Notes under the pieces: generated by a model
Seen by the model: the letters and a program-made list of their open reading frames with translations, nothing else
What the model was told of the DNA's origin: nothing
Database searches by the model: none
Shown: positions 47,494 to 58,450 of the stretch, in pieces
How the letters are laid out: each line of letters opens with the position of its first letter
How positions within the stretch are numbered: the stretch's first letter is position 1
Position numbers and translations under genes: made by a program
From: Cordilura impudica
Taxonomy: Eukaryota > Arthropoda > Insecta > Diptera > Scathophagidae
Direction: 5' to 3'
DNA length: 64,000 bases
NCBI GenBank assembly: GCA_963682025.1
Contig: CAVMKG010000298.1
Coordinates: 1 to 64,000, forward strand

Positions 47494-48960
47494 AAACGTC
47501 GGGACATCCCTGTTTCGACCTGATCTCTTTTATTATGTCCTCCACACCAATCATCGCTTCCTGTTTGCACTTGTGCTGCACGTAATGGCTCAACCAGATG
47601 ATGACAGGTATCAGTATGATGAATGAGACCAGGGCAATTCTATGCGTGAACGTGTATTGTTTGAGTCCCTCTATGTAGCTTATGGTTTCCAAATTCAACT
47701 TATGAATGTATGGGAGCGTCAATAAGTCCTCATGACCCGTTTTTTAATGTTTAAGGTTTTCGGGGGGTGTGGTAGTAGGTTTCTCTTCCATGATTGGGGT
47801 TTTCTATACTGGGTATTATTTATGGTTACGTTATTTGCGAATGCAACCATTAAGGTCCCATTTACCCTTATCGTCTCTCCTTCCGACACGTTTGTGTCAT
47901 GCACGTTATTCAAAAGTATTAATCCGTCAGCCACCCATTGTATCAAAGGAATGTTATCTGCCGATTGTGTGTGACAGGATGCTGCATTTTCGTTCAAAAG
48001 TTGAGAGAGGCAGGTATTAATGGTTTCGCGGCAAATTTTTGTTGTCCCAACATTGATGCAATCTGTTACCGGGAGAGTATAATCGTGGCATTTCGAGGCT
48101 TGATCTACTTTCAATCTTATAATGGAGTTATTATGCATTACAGGGTATACTTTAATATACTCACAAAAATTTGTAAAAATTGGAAATTTTATAACATAAT
48201 AGATCATTGATTTGTTTTGAAAAATAGATACATTACTCACTCTTAATCTATCATTTATGCTTATCATTTCCGATTCGAATTGAATTTTAAAATCAATGTT
48301 ATCAAGTATGGCGGGGTGTATAATATTTTCCCTTGCCAAGATTATTGATAATGCTAGATTATTTCACCGTTTCTCATGGATACGAGTTCGAACAAAACCA
48401 AATCATCCTCTCCAATGGCATTGCTATGTCTATAATTTTGTATTTCGTTAACTCTTTCTGTCAGTTCATTTATTCTGTCCTGTATAGCTGAGTTCACTAT
48501 CGTTTGTTTTTGACCATTTTGGGTCAATAAGTCATCTCGAGCCATAAGTAGTTCCATGTCGTTGTGGTCAGGTGTACCCGCTACAAATTTCAAAGCGGAT
48601 CCCAGAAAGTCGATGGATCTCGCAGACCGTCTGTTTACATGCAATGTCTCTAATAATCTACGAATTTCCCTTGTCTGCTCCCGCACCATCCCGGTCTCCC
48701 TTGGGTCGGATAGGTTGGCGAGAAGATTCTCGCTCTCTTTTACTGCTAGTTCGTAGTCTGTCAGGTTCGTCTGGTGTACCAGGAAATCACAATGCCTATA
48801 TGTCGCGACCTCGCCATCGGTGATGGCCATAAAATATGAGTCCGAATAATCAATAACCTTAGGTGATACCCAGGATACCAGGGTGAGAAACAGTCTAATA
48901 AAAAGGAGAGGGAGAAGAATGAGAAAAATGAGAAAGAATAATAAAAAAAAATTCGGTAAA
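47492..48960 (-). pseudogene. env: env, broken into three frames
   Basis: A hydrophobic leader is open at about 48960-48830 and continues in frame through 48830-48354. That part contains a furin-type basic R-x-x-R site followed by the conserved region found after the cleavage site in errantivirus Env, which is related to baculovirus F proteins. The frame then closes at 48354. The next part (48339-47719, with several Cys and N-glycosylation sites) lies in another frame. The last part (47722-47492), with the transmembrane segment, lies in a third. No ATG is seen before the leader; in gypsy the env mRNA is spliced. These breaks prevent a full Env product from this copy. Confidence 0.82.
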
Positions 48961-49009
48961 TGTAAAAAATAAACAAAAAAAATTATCTTAGATTGTCCTT
49001 ATGGACCTT

Positions 49010-52000
49010 TCATCCACCTATCAGTACGGTAGTCCCCAGGTCTTGTTGAACAATACCCTGCACAAAGAATTTGTCGAATTTGTTACCGAGTCGTCTATTG
49101 CGTTTGATGAATACAACATCACCAGGTTGATACTTCTGCGTTGCCGTATTTCTATTATATCTCTCCAATATTTTATTTTGTGCCGCCATTAAATGCTCCT
49201 TAATGTCCTTTAAGGTGTTTCCATTAAATTCGTTTAGGATGTCCAATGGCTTCCTTCCGGTCACAGAGTGCACCGTATCATTGTACTTGATCGTGGATAA
49301 TAATATTAATTCGGCAGTATCGTTTATGCTCTGTTGGGCCTTAACGCACCGTGCTATTTCTAAGAGCGTGGAATGGAATCGTTCCACTTGGCCGTTACTC
49401 GTGCTGTGCATCGGTGGTGTAAAAAATTGTTCCGTTCCGAAATGATCCCTAAGGAATGTAACGATAGCACTTGATTGGAATGATTTTTCATTATCTGAGA
49501 CCAATATCTTCACTTTCCTATATCTGTTCATAATCTGAAACAAGGCCGTCTTAATATCTATACTAGATCTAGAAGCTATTGGAATCACAATTGCAAATTT
49601 CGAGAATTTGTCTATGCAAGAAAGGAAGTGCTGTTTATCAGTTATAATTATGTCAATATGCAATATCTCCCCGGGGTAACTGGGGATGGGTGTTTCAGTC
49701 ATCACTGCTTTTTGTGGCTTCCTCTGGTATTTATTTTCCTTGCAGATCTTACAATTAGCTATGATATATTTAAGTCTTTTCTTTATACCAGGAAAATAAT
49801 ATTCATCAATTATTTGTTGAAAATTCTCATGCAACGATCTATGCGCTCTGTTGTGTTCGTTGGTGACTATTTCCCATTGATCATCTTCTCTAATTACATC
49901 CATGACGAATTTTTCAGTATGTATGAATCGAGTGGATGGGAAACGGGAGATCAGACCATCCTGAAAATCCGCTAAAGTCGGGAGATCACACTGGATGGCA
50001 TTTGTGCCGGTAGAGTCGATGACATTCGCTAACCGATCCAAAAGCTCGTCCACCGTGCTGTACGATATTGTATGTCTTATAATTCGCTGAAACAGGATTT
50101 TCTTATGTCCAGAGAACCGATCTCCCTTGGAGATTAAGATTTGGTTTTTAAATTGGTTTACGGGAAATTTTGTGGATTTCACAATATTTGTAGAAGAAAT
50201 TTCACTATGTGCCGTCTGACCGTCATCATCCGACATTTGATTAATATACTGTCGGGAAAGAGCGTCCGCGACCACATTTTCCTTGCCTGGTTTGTAAAAG
50301 AATTTCGGAGAGAATTCTTCTATGAATGCTCTCCATCTCTTCATTTTTGAATTCGGATTTTTATCAGATATTGCGAATGTAAGTGGTTGGTGGTCTGTAT
50401 AGATATGTATTCCACTTATTCCGTATAAGAAATGTCTTAGGTTTTTTAATGCCCACACTATGGCGAGTAACTCTCTTTCGTTTGTAGCATAATTTGCCTC
50501 GGCTGCGGAGAGCGTTCTTGATATCATCGTTATGGGCCTTCCATTTTGTGACAAAACGGCTCCCAAAGCGACGGAAGAAGCGTCTGTTGTAAGTTCAAAT
50601 ACCTTGTTGTAATCAGGATAGGCCAATAGAACATCGTCAGAGGCGATTATTTGCTTTAATTTTTCGAAGGCCGATAGAGCCTCCTCGTCTAGGTTAATTT
50701 TAATGTTTCTGGAACTTTTTGCAGCCGTATGACCGTTTTCTCCCCTAAGGTATCTAGTCAGTAATCTCGCGTAATCCCTAACAAACTTCCTGTAATAACC
50801 AGATAGCGCTAGAAATGATCTAAGAGATTCCAAGTTTCCTGGAGCTTCGAAATCAAGAATAGCTCCCACCTTTTCGGGACAAGTCCTAATACCGTCCGTT
50901 GTCACGACAAACCCCAAAAAAGTTACCTTTGATTGAAAAAATTTTGATTTTGTAGATGAAATTCGCATTCCTGCTCTTTCGAGTTTTTGCATTATTGTGT
51001 TAATATGCCTTAAGTGGCTGTACTCGTCCGGTGAGTGAATGATGATGTCGTCCATATACACTTGGCATGTTTTTCCTACCTCAGCACGCAATACATCGTC
51101 GATGGCCCTTTGAAAAATACTTGGTGCGTTTTTCAGGCCGAATGGCAACCTACAAAATTCGTATTTGCCATTATTTACACTGAAGGCCGTCTTTTGCCTG
51201 TCTTTTTCATCAAGCATAATTTGATGAAAGCCAGACTTGAGGTCCAGAGTGGAAAAATATTTAGATTTTCCCAAATTTGCCAAGATCACTGAGATATCCG
51301 GCATTGGATATTTATCGCTAATAGTCTTTTCATTCAATTTTCTAAAATCTATGACCATCCTATGGTTCGGGTTACCCTTCTCGTCAAGACCTTTTTCCCT
51401 ACAACATGCACTGGGGAATTATATGGTGATGTAGATTTTCTTATTATATTATCTCGCATTAGCGATTCTATTTCATTATTTATAAATTCCGACATCGAAG
51501 CTGGATATGGGTATGACCTAGTATAGATTGGTTCGTCAGTATTAGTCCGTATTTTTGCCATTACATTGGTGTTAAATGGTAATGATCTTTTTGCGTCTGC
51601 AAAGGCATTCGCATTCGATGCCAACATTTTCCTGAAATCTTCCCGGACATGCGTCGGTATTTCCTTTTCGTCCATTGTCATATGATTAACGTCGTGTCCA
51701 TTTTCGTACAGTAAAGAATCATTTCCCTTTTCAAATTTCAGTGTGTTATTTCCTATGTCGACAACCGCTTGGATTTCTGTAAGGAAATCACAGCCTATTA
51801 TTCCGTCAAATTTCCTAAGTGAAGGTAAGATATAAAATGTGGTTTTATAACCGTAAATTAGCATTTCGCATTTTTCCTTTATTTCGTTTGTCCCGTTTAT
51901 TGAATTTACTTTAAAAGAGTGTTCTAGGGGAACAACTCCCTTTAAAAAGCTAAGTGGTTGGATAAAATTTTTCGTAGTTCCGGTGTCAATGAGCAGTTTC

Positions 52001-52060
52001 AGTTCCCTACCCTTAATCGTCTTTATAATAAAGGGTAAGAAAGGCTTTATTCTAAAAAAT
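49010..52060 (-). pseudogene. pol: pol (PR-RT-RH-IN) with a 1-base frameshift
   Basis: Pol is open in the -1 frame relative to the end of gag. The protease motif LIDTGTT lies near 51980. The frame to 51349 covers the protease and the reverse transcriptase N-terminus. Near 51380 one base is missing in an A-run (plus-strand T-run), and the remainder, 51358-49010, is open for 782 codons. It holds VIDFRKLNEKT, the catalytic YMDD near 51050, the RNase H motif TTDASSVALGAVLS, and integrase with CKICKENKY, IDIIITD, SDNEKSF and NGQVERFH. A homopolymer indel could also be a sequencing error. The end of pol precedes env. Confidence 0.92.
52006..52059 (-). promoter_or_regulatory. -1 frameshift signal between gag and pol
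   Basis: On the minus strand the gag frame reads AA-T TTT TTA-GAA-TAA, giving the canonical heptamer TTTTTTA at plus 52053-52059, two codons before the gag stop. The pol frame is the -1 frame. About 13 bases on, a 9-bp stem with one G-U can form between plus 52031-52039 and 52006-52014. Confidence 0.72.
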
Positions 52061-53165
52061 TCAGCTGTTCCCGGTCTTCATCTTCATCAAGATCCTGCTC
52101 GAAGAGTGAGCTTACGTCGTCACAATCCTGCGGGTCTTCTGAGTCCATATAATTGACTCTTTGATTCTTAGGGGAAGGCATAGATCTTCCAGAATCTTCA
52201 TACCTACGCTTGCTTATATTCGGGTTATTTGGTTGCGAGATTTTTTGCGTCGGTGTGTGTAATGTAGGGCGTCTAAACATAGATGAACCGGGGTCTACAT
52301 CCATGGTTGTGGATTTCGCCACTTCTTTTTGGTTAGTTGGATGTACGTATTTGTATGCGGGGTGAGTTGATCTGAAGTTAGCAGACTTTTTCTGATGAGC
52401 ATAATTAGTTTTTGCCAAGTCACCAGCTGCAAAGATTCTTGCAAATTCTTGACGCTTTTGATCCGATTCCAGCTCTTGAGCGGTTGCTAGTGCTGTCGTC
52501 AGATCTACTGGTCGCGCAGAGAAGAGTATGTCACTCAAAGGACGGCGTAATTCTGAGATGAATACACGTAGTGCATTATCCCTAGCGCGTTCATTAAGTG
52601 CACTAGCTATATCTTCGTTATTGGAATAGCTCATTTTGTTATTATTTATTATAAGGGTTAAATGTTCATCGACGGAGTCATAAAATTCTGTAATTGATTT
52701 ATTCCCCTGTCTGAGGATGCTAAGTTCATTTTCTAACGCCTGCAGGGACCTCTTATCAGCGTATCATTGATCTAACCGATCTATCATTGCTCTAAAATTT
52801 AAAATTGTATTAAATGCAGATAACTTGGCGTTAGCCGCACCGGTTATTTTATTACGGAAAATTCCCATGGCTACATAGTAATTTTCAGTACCCTCAGAAT
52901 AATATTCCATAGCAAAATGGGCCGCCTCCCTCCAAGCAGGGTAAGTTTGGCCCTCGCCTCTAAATTCTGATAAGGATTTCACTAAATCGAGGGAAGTCCC
53001 CCTGTTGAATTGTCCTACAGTCACGGGGTCGTATCGGTCTACCCTTGGTGTTAGATTCTCAAACTGTCGGGTCAATTCATTTACCTTTTCATGTAGTTCC
53101 TTAGTAATTGCTTCCACCGAGGCAGCGACTAAATCCACTATCTGTTCTTTAGTAAAACTTGTCAT
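52047..53165 (-). pseudogene. gag: gag of the errantivirus-type element, one in-frame TGA
   Basis: It starts MTSFTKEQIVDLVAAS, with a coiled-coil-like N-terminus, then the capsid-like FRGEGQTYPAWREAAHFAM that is typical of gypsy-clade Gag. A TGA at 52764-52766 interrupts the frame, which then continues in the same frame through the YADKRS region, ISELRRPLSDILFSARP and a polar tail to a stop at 52047. Like other gypsy-clade Gag it has no CCHC knuckle. The whole frame has about 372 codons. Confidence 0.87.
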
Positions 53166-53393
53166 TTCAATTATTTTAAGTCAGTTATCGCAACAAATGC
53201 CAATAATACGAGAGGATAATTGGGAAAACACAATTTAATCTTTATTGTAAATTAAATAATTACCGAAAAAATTCGCGAGAACAAAACAAAAATACACAAA
53301 AAAAAAAAAAAAAAATAATGGGAAAAACTTTACAATTCGGATCGCAAATGTACTTACAATTTTCTTATTAAATTCATGTGTTGTTTGGTTGTG

Positions 53394-53853
53394 GTTGCAG
53401 TTTCCAAAAATTTATTCAAATGTTGATTCGCTGTTGTCTCGTTGCAGTTTCCAAATTTATTCAAATGTTGATTCGCTGTTGTCTCGTTGCAGTTTCCAAA
53501 AATTTATTCAAATGTTGATTCGCTGTTGTCTCGTTGCAGTTTCCAAAAATTTATTCAAATGTTGATTCGCTGTTGTCTCGTTGCAGTTTCCAAAAATTTA
53601 TTCAAATGTTGATTCGCTGTTGTCTCGTTGCAGTTTCCAAATTTATTCAAATGTTGATTCGCTGTTGTCTCGTTGCAGTTTCCAAAAATTTATTCAAATT
53701 CGCTGTTGTCTCGTTGCAGTTTCCAAAAATTTATTCAAATGTTGATTCGCTGTTGTCTCGTTGCAGTTTCCAAAAATTTATTCAAATGTTGATTCGCTTT
53801 TGTCTCGTTGCAGTTTCCAAAAGTTTATTCAAATGTTGATTTGCTGTTGTCTC
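53394..53853. repeat. ten tandem 47-bp repeats in the errantivirus leader
   Basis: Units start with GTTGCAGTTTCC at 53394, 53441, 53486, 53533, 53580, 53627, 53672, 53713, 53760 and 53807. Most are 47 bp; two are 45 bp (two A lost) and one 41 bp (6 bp lost). They lie between the primer binding site and gag, the position where gypsy carries its repeated Su(Hw) insulator sites. Confidence 0.93.
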
Positions 53854-54268
53854 GTTGTTGATTTGTTTATTTGTGATTGTTTAAGCAGCTTTGTTCCAAA
53901 AAAAAATTTTACTCAGAAAATTTCGTATTTAAAAAATTTTTTTAAATATATATATTTTTTTTTAGTTTTTCAGGCTCTATGTCCTTTAATTTCCGCACTT
54001 CGGTATACTATGTACTACCTTTGTTTTACTTCACAAAAAAAAAATTTTAGTTCTTCTGGTTCTATGTCCTTTAAAAAAATTTTTTTTAAACAATTTTTCA
54101 GGGAATTTGCAAAAGAAAAAAAATTTTTTAAACGGTTTAAAGTTTTTTTTCAGGTTCTTTGTATGTCCTTTATTTTTAACTTTTTTTTCGCACTTTGGTA
54201 TGCTATGTACCACCTTATTTCACTTTTATATTTTTCTTCGCTCGGTATACTATGTACCTTTTTTTTTT
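53854..54268. other. errantivirus leader, low-complexity part
   Basis: T-rich sequence with repeated words (GGTTCT/CTATGTCCTTTAATTT and CGGTATACTATGTAC appear two or three times), suggesting a second set of diverged repeats. No ORF on the element's strand is supported. Confidence 0.55.
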
Positions 54269-54283
54269 ACGCGTTGGGCGCCA
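54269..54283 (-). other. tRNA-Lys-type primer binding site
   Basis: On the minus strand TGGCGCCCAACGCG follows the 5' LTR, sharing its T with the LTR end. TGGCGCCCAACG is the tRNA-Lys site used by gypsy. Confidence 0.85.
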
Positions 54284-54638
54284 GTTAATTATACACGATT
54301 CATTTGTTGGTTTATGCTTGAATGCCCATTCTTTATTTTGTCAAAAGGTTTTATTAAACTAATAGTGCTAACAATGCACTTTATTAAAAGTAAAAATTTA
54401 TTCAAGATTGGCCAATCATAAAATTGCCAAAATATACGCTATTGTAATATATTTAAAATAAAATAACAATGTGTTGATATTGCAATAATTTCGATTTAAA
54501 ATTTATGGTGAATTGGCCAATCACAAAACAAAGTAAAAAATGCAAAATAGGAAAAATAAATATTAAGTGAGTTCTGCAATGCACAATAAGTTCCCTTAAA
54601 ACATTAGGGGTATTGCTGTTATCGTGCACACGTTAACT
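54283..54638 (-). repeat. 5' LTR of the errantivirus-type element
   Basis: 356 bp, nearly identical to 47124-47482. Confidence 0.93.
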
Positions 54639-54642
54639 TATA

Positions 54643-55624
54643 CACGCTGCACACTGGCGTGGAGGTTATAATAAAAATGGGACATATATCAACCATTGGT
54701 CTTCGTGGTGTTAAATATTATGTTTTACTACACCAAACTGTTAGTGTCGTCTAGTGCACAAATCATTTACCCTCTAAATTTGTTGTAGAGTAATTTCGGC
54801 TGTTTTGCAAAGCTATTGTACCTTACAATGGTCCCAAAATGTTTAATTTTAATGTGATAATTTCGTGGTTTTAAGATAATTTATGTCCAATTTGTGTAAC
54901 AGGTTTATATGGGCACACATGAACGCATAGTTGGATATACCAAAAGGGACTAAGGGAAGCGCTTGGTAAAAGTGAGAAAATGCAAGCTAAATTATGGAAA
55001 AATGCCTGTTAAGTCTATAGGAAATGCATGCCAAATGGTAAAATGCATGTCAAAAATGGCAAAATGTTTGCTAAATTTGGGCAAATTTATGGGAAAATGC
55101 ATGCTGTTAAAAATGAGAAAAATTTGCATGCGAAATGTAGGAAAATTGCATGTTAAATGTAAGGAAATTGCATGCTGAATTAAGAAAAATTATTTTCAAA
55201 GCTGCGAATAAAAAAAATCTTGCGAAAAAACAAAAACCACAAATAAAAAAGAATTTTCAGCAGTATGAAAATGTATGTTTGTGGCATCTTATATTTGAAT
55301 CTTACTTCATAAAATAAGATCTTTTCAATTTTTTTTTGACATGCATTTTTACCATTTAGCATGCATTTCCTATAGACTTAACATGCATTTTCTCATTTCT
55401 GTACAGCAAAACCAATTCTCTCTATACCAAAATATAGATAGTGATTCGAATGGTAAAATAAAAGGTACTTACAAATATCAGCACAAACTTACTATGCCCT
55501 GACCTATGATTGATACAGGGTATAAAAATCCATACGAAACGTACTTATTGTTATAACAATTTTCAGCTAGTCCCAATATCGACTAAACTTTAATAAAATT
55601 TAAATTGTTTTCTATTATTCTCAG
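54643..55624 (+). other. intron sequence upstream of the mav terminal exon
   Basis: No exon is recognised. It includes a foldback repeat at 54966-55405. It ends in a pyrimidine-rich tract and TTCTCAG at 55624, a good splice acceptor. Confidence 0.6.
54966..55405. repeat. foldback repeat rich in ATGCATG words
   Basis: 54966-55050 (GTGAGAAAATGC, TTAAGTCTATAGGAAATGCA) is the reverse complement of about 55325-55405. Between and within the arms, degenerate 'AAAATGCATG(T/C)TAAA' words repeat about every 17-25 bases up to 55180. It is probably a small MITE or foldback element. Confidence 0.75.
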
Positions 55625-57007
55625 GTCAATATCAGTCAGCAAGAATATGCGTCCAAATATAGGGAATATTTGCAACGTGTACATACTCGTAAACGACGAG
55701 ATTTACTCGACGATCACGGCATGTTGGATGTTGAATACAATTTGAGACCATTACAAATTTTCAGTATATTCAGTAACAGCACTTCAATCTATTACGGAGA
55801 CTACGAAGAGACAAGCATACAACGCAAAAAGAGGGAGCAGCATATCGAGTGGAACAAGTTTATGGACAACGCAAATAGCAACGCAGAAAAACAGGTGAAG
55901 AAGCCAGTAATAGAGGATGAACTAAACAAACAGATTAAAGATATTTTATTTGCAAGGAAAAAATACAAAAAACCTAGAAATACAAGAAAGCAAAGGTATG
56001 CTCGCAAGACTAATATTCGTTTAATATTTGCTCTAATGCCGCCAGATTTAAACTTTGGTTATGATGACATTGAGGAAGCCAACATAAGACTGGTTCTCAT
56101 TCACAGTCTAAGCTTAGCCATAAGAAATCATAAGGGTAAGAAAAATAGTTCAAAATATAAGAATAAATTTTGCAGATCAAGTAAATTTGGCATGGAAGAG
56201 AATACAAGCATGGTAAATGTACTAAAATTTAAACTCTTTTACATATCCAAAACTGGGAAACGTACATGGTTGGATGGAAGTAAAGTCGATATAATTGTGG
56301 ATCTAACAAAACCAGATGAAACAAATACACAATGGCTTCAGTTTGATGTAACCAAGGGCGTAAAAACGGCGCTCGTAGACACTCGTCTGCAGCAAATTAT
56401 ATTAGAATTGCACTGCAATAATTGTAATCGCTTTGGAGCTCATATACTGAACCATGCCCATAATACCGTAGCTGATGATCCCACAGCTGAAGGCTATCGA
56501 CTAATGCCCGTTATGAACATAATCGCGCGATTTGGTCAAAACAAACATATGGTGAGACTACACAAATATGACAGCATACAGCCGAACTCTTCAGGCGATG
56601 AGGACACACCGCAACGCCAGTATCATCGCCAAGTGCACAACAGCAATAAAAATGAGAACCATCGTAACCGCCGCACCAATTGCCATAAGGAAAATCAGCG
56701 TTGTTGCCGCCACGCCATGCAGGTTACATTCAAAGAAATGAAAGGTTTCGAATTTATCATACAACCTAAAGTTTTTGATGCTGGGTACTGTCGTGGCCAT
56801 TGTCCACCCCGTTATAATCCAGCTCATAATCATGCTGTGCTGCAGAGCCTTTTTTGGAAGCAAAATCAACAAAAAGCTCGCCTACCTTGTTGTGCGCCGT
56901 CAAAGTTGGTCGAGTTGGAAGTGTTGCACGTCGACGAAAAAGACAATCAAAAATTGAAAATCTCTACATGGAGTGATATGAAAGTTGTAGAGTGTGCGTG
57001 CTCATAA
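55625..57007 (+). CDS. mav: maverick, TGF-beta superfamily ligand, terminal exon
   Basis: The exon is open from the splice acceptor at 55624 (frame 0, starting VNISQQEYASKYREY) to TAA at 57005-57007, 460 codons. Codons 1-350 are propeptide. A furin site RNRR ends at 56674, leaving a 110-residue mature ligand. It has the nine cysteines of the TGF-beta/activin type (NC, RCC, GYCRGHC, PCC, ECACS) in correct order. GFEFIIQPKVFDAGYCRGHC and WSDMKVVECACS match Drosophila Maverick as I remember it, and exclude myoglianin and activin-beta. Fly Mav is about 700 residues, so roughly 240 N-terminal residues with the signal peptide must be in exons outside this stretch. Mav is secreted, signals through activin/BMP-type receptors and has been described as a glial ligand at the neuromuscular junction. 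No ATG near the exon start is a plausible first codon. Confidence 0.87.
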   Translation, partial: VNISQQEYASKYREYLQRVHTRKRRDLLDDHGMLDVEYNLRPLQIFSIFSNSTSIYYGDYEETSIQRKKREQHIEWNKFMDNANSNAEKQVKKPVIEDELNKQIKDILFARKKYKKPRNTRKQRYARKTNIRLIFALMPPDLNFGYDDIEEANIRLVLIHSLSLAIRNHKGKKNSSKYKNKFCRSSKFGMEENTSMVNVLKFKLFYISKTGKRTWLDGSKVDIIVDLTKPDETNTQWLQFDVTKGVKTALVDTRLQQIILELHCNNCNRFGAHILNHAHNTVADDPTAEGYRLMPVMNIIARFGQNKHMVRLHKYDSIQPNSSGDEDTPQRQYHRQVHNSNKNENHRNRRTNCHKENQRCCRHAMQVTFKEMKGFEFIIQPKVFDAGYCRGHCPPRYNPAHNHAVLQSLFWKQNQQKARLPCCAPSKLVELEVLHVDEKDNQKLKISTWSDMKVVECACS

Positions 57008-58058
57008 ATATATCAAAAATTTAACACCGCCGTCAACAACAGAGAGCAATGTAGGAACATTTTTCTTTTAATTTTGGTTTTTTAGGTTCCAAAAGAGTAA
57101 ATATTTTTTGAAGCATATCAGAAGTGTTTTATACATATAAATATACATTTAGTAAGTAATAATTCAATCGCGTCAAGAATTTTCAGGAGATATAGCGAAC
57201 GTTGTGCCACACCATGGCGTTTCAAAGTATTAAATGTAAAAAATGTTAAAATTTAACCCACATCTGCCGACCGTACTACATATAGTACACCTTTTTTGTT
57301 CAGGTTTCTGCATTTACTGTGCTCTAAATTTTCTAATTTACTTATTACAGAATATAACGGTCAACAAAGCATGTTGACAAAGTTTTGTCTAGGGTAATCG
57401 CTTACGTGTATTTTTAATGCGTAAACATCTATACGCTCAGGGGAGTAAATTTCTATTTCACAATGCAATCACAAAAACAGCTTAACATGTGAGCCGTAAG
57501 ACAAAATCGGTGTGATTTATGATTGCATTGGTGAAAAAATTATGATATGTAATAAACTGATTGAAAATGAAAAATAAAAAATGAAAAATAAAAAATTAAA
57601 TCTGCAAAATAAAAAACGGAATATAACAAATGAAAAATAAAAATTAAAAATAAAAATTGAAAAATTAAAACTGAAAAATAAAAAATGAAAAATAAAAACT
57701 AAAAAATGAAAAATTAAAAATATAAAATGAAAAACGAAAAATGAAAAATAAAAAATTAAAAATGGAAATAAAAAATCAAAAAGAAAAATAAAAAAAAAGA
57801 AATGAAAAATAAAAAATGAAAAATTAAAAAATAGGAAAAATAAAAAATTAAAAAAGAAAAATACAAAATAAATTAAATATGAAAAATAAAAAAATAAAAT
57901 TAAAAATGAAAAACGAAAAATGAAAAATTAAAAATAAAAAATGAAAAATAAAAAATTAAAAACGAAAAATTAAAAATTAACCGGTTGAAATAATACATAA
58001 TAATAAATATTTTTATATTAGCAGAGCCCCTGCAGTTGATTGCTATAAGTGATACATA
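57008..58058 (+). other. mav 3' region and A-rich low-complexity tract
   Basis: A possible polyadenylation signal AATAAA lies near 57551. From about 57560 to 57980 the sequence is a low-complexity mixture of AAAAATGAAAAAT and AAAAATTAAA words with no fixed period. No other gene is seen. Confidence 0.55.
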
Positions 58059-58267
58059 GGTGACGCTTTCTGTTTGATTTTAAAAAAGTGACATAAAAAA
58101 TTTTTAATTACTAGATGTTTACACATCTCTCCTGTGATCGGACTCACATGATTTTTTTTTGGATCAGAGATTTCAGCTTTGCGAAATTGGCACAATTGTG
58201 AAGATTTCACGTAATCAGTGAGAAAAAGTTTTATATGCATATTTTATTGTTGTTGCGTTTATATGTT

Positions 58268-58450
58268 TTTATACCCTCCACAAACGGAATGACAAACCTA
58301 CATATACCCTAGGTTTGTCATTCCGTTTGTAATGCATCGGTCCATAAAATATGTATATTCTTGATCTTTATCACAGCTCAAATCAATATAGCGATGTTCG
58401 TCTGTCCGTGTGTCTATTGAAATCCGCTCATTCACAAAATAAACCATTTA
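58268..58450 (+). mobile_element. Helentron/DINE-1-like 5' head, unit 1
   Basis: TTTTTATACCCTCCAC, then TTTGTCATTCCGTTTGTAAT, GTATATTCTTGATC and GATGTTCGTCTGTCCGTGTG are in the same order as in elements A, B and D. A perfect 20-bp stem (58280-58299 with 58311-58330, 11-base loop) is formed by an inverted copy of the family's own TTTGTCATTCCGTTTGT word. Confidence 0.65.

Larger units (their letters stand above)
47124..54638 (-). mobile_element. errantivirus-type (gypsy clade) endogenous retroelement
   Basis: The LTRs are 47124-47482 and 54283-54638. They begin AGTTAATTATAC and end GTTAACT, as in the gypsy/17.6/297 group. TATA is duplicated at 47120-47123 and 54639-54642, matching the group's TATA target choice. 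Read on the minus strand: 5' LTR, tRNA-Lys-type primer site, leader with ten 47-bp repeats, gag, pol, env, polypurine tract, 3' LTR. The LTRs differ by a 3-bp indel and about one substitution, so the insertion is young. Gag has an in-frame stop, pol a 1-base frameshift and env two frame changes, so this copy is defective. It lies upstream of the mav terminal exon, on the opposite strand. Confidence 0.95.

Noticed and set aside
47732..49192. Plus-strand ORFs across the env and pol region
   Set aside because: Antisense shadows of the errantivirus genes with no start context or homology.
53534..54288. Plus-strand ORFs across the 47-bp repeats and the T-rich leader
   Set aside because: They arise from the repeat unit and T-runs, and run opposite to the element's own genes.
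54963..55178. A 71-codon Lys/Met/Cys-rich ORF as an upstream mav exon
   Set aside because: It is produced by the ATGCATG foldback repeats and has no signal peptide or splice donor.
55670..57007. Starting mav at the TTG codon 55670
   Set aside because: The frame is open further upstream to a good splice acceptor at 55624, and the propeptide start and signal peptide are missing, so this is an internal exon boundary and not a translation start.
55625..57007. Myoglianin or activin-beta, also element F TGF-beta genes in flies
   Set aside because: The spacing and residues around the cysteines (GYCRGHC, KARLPCC, VVECACS) do not fit those ligands as I recall them and do fit Maverick.
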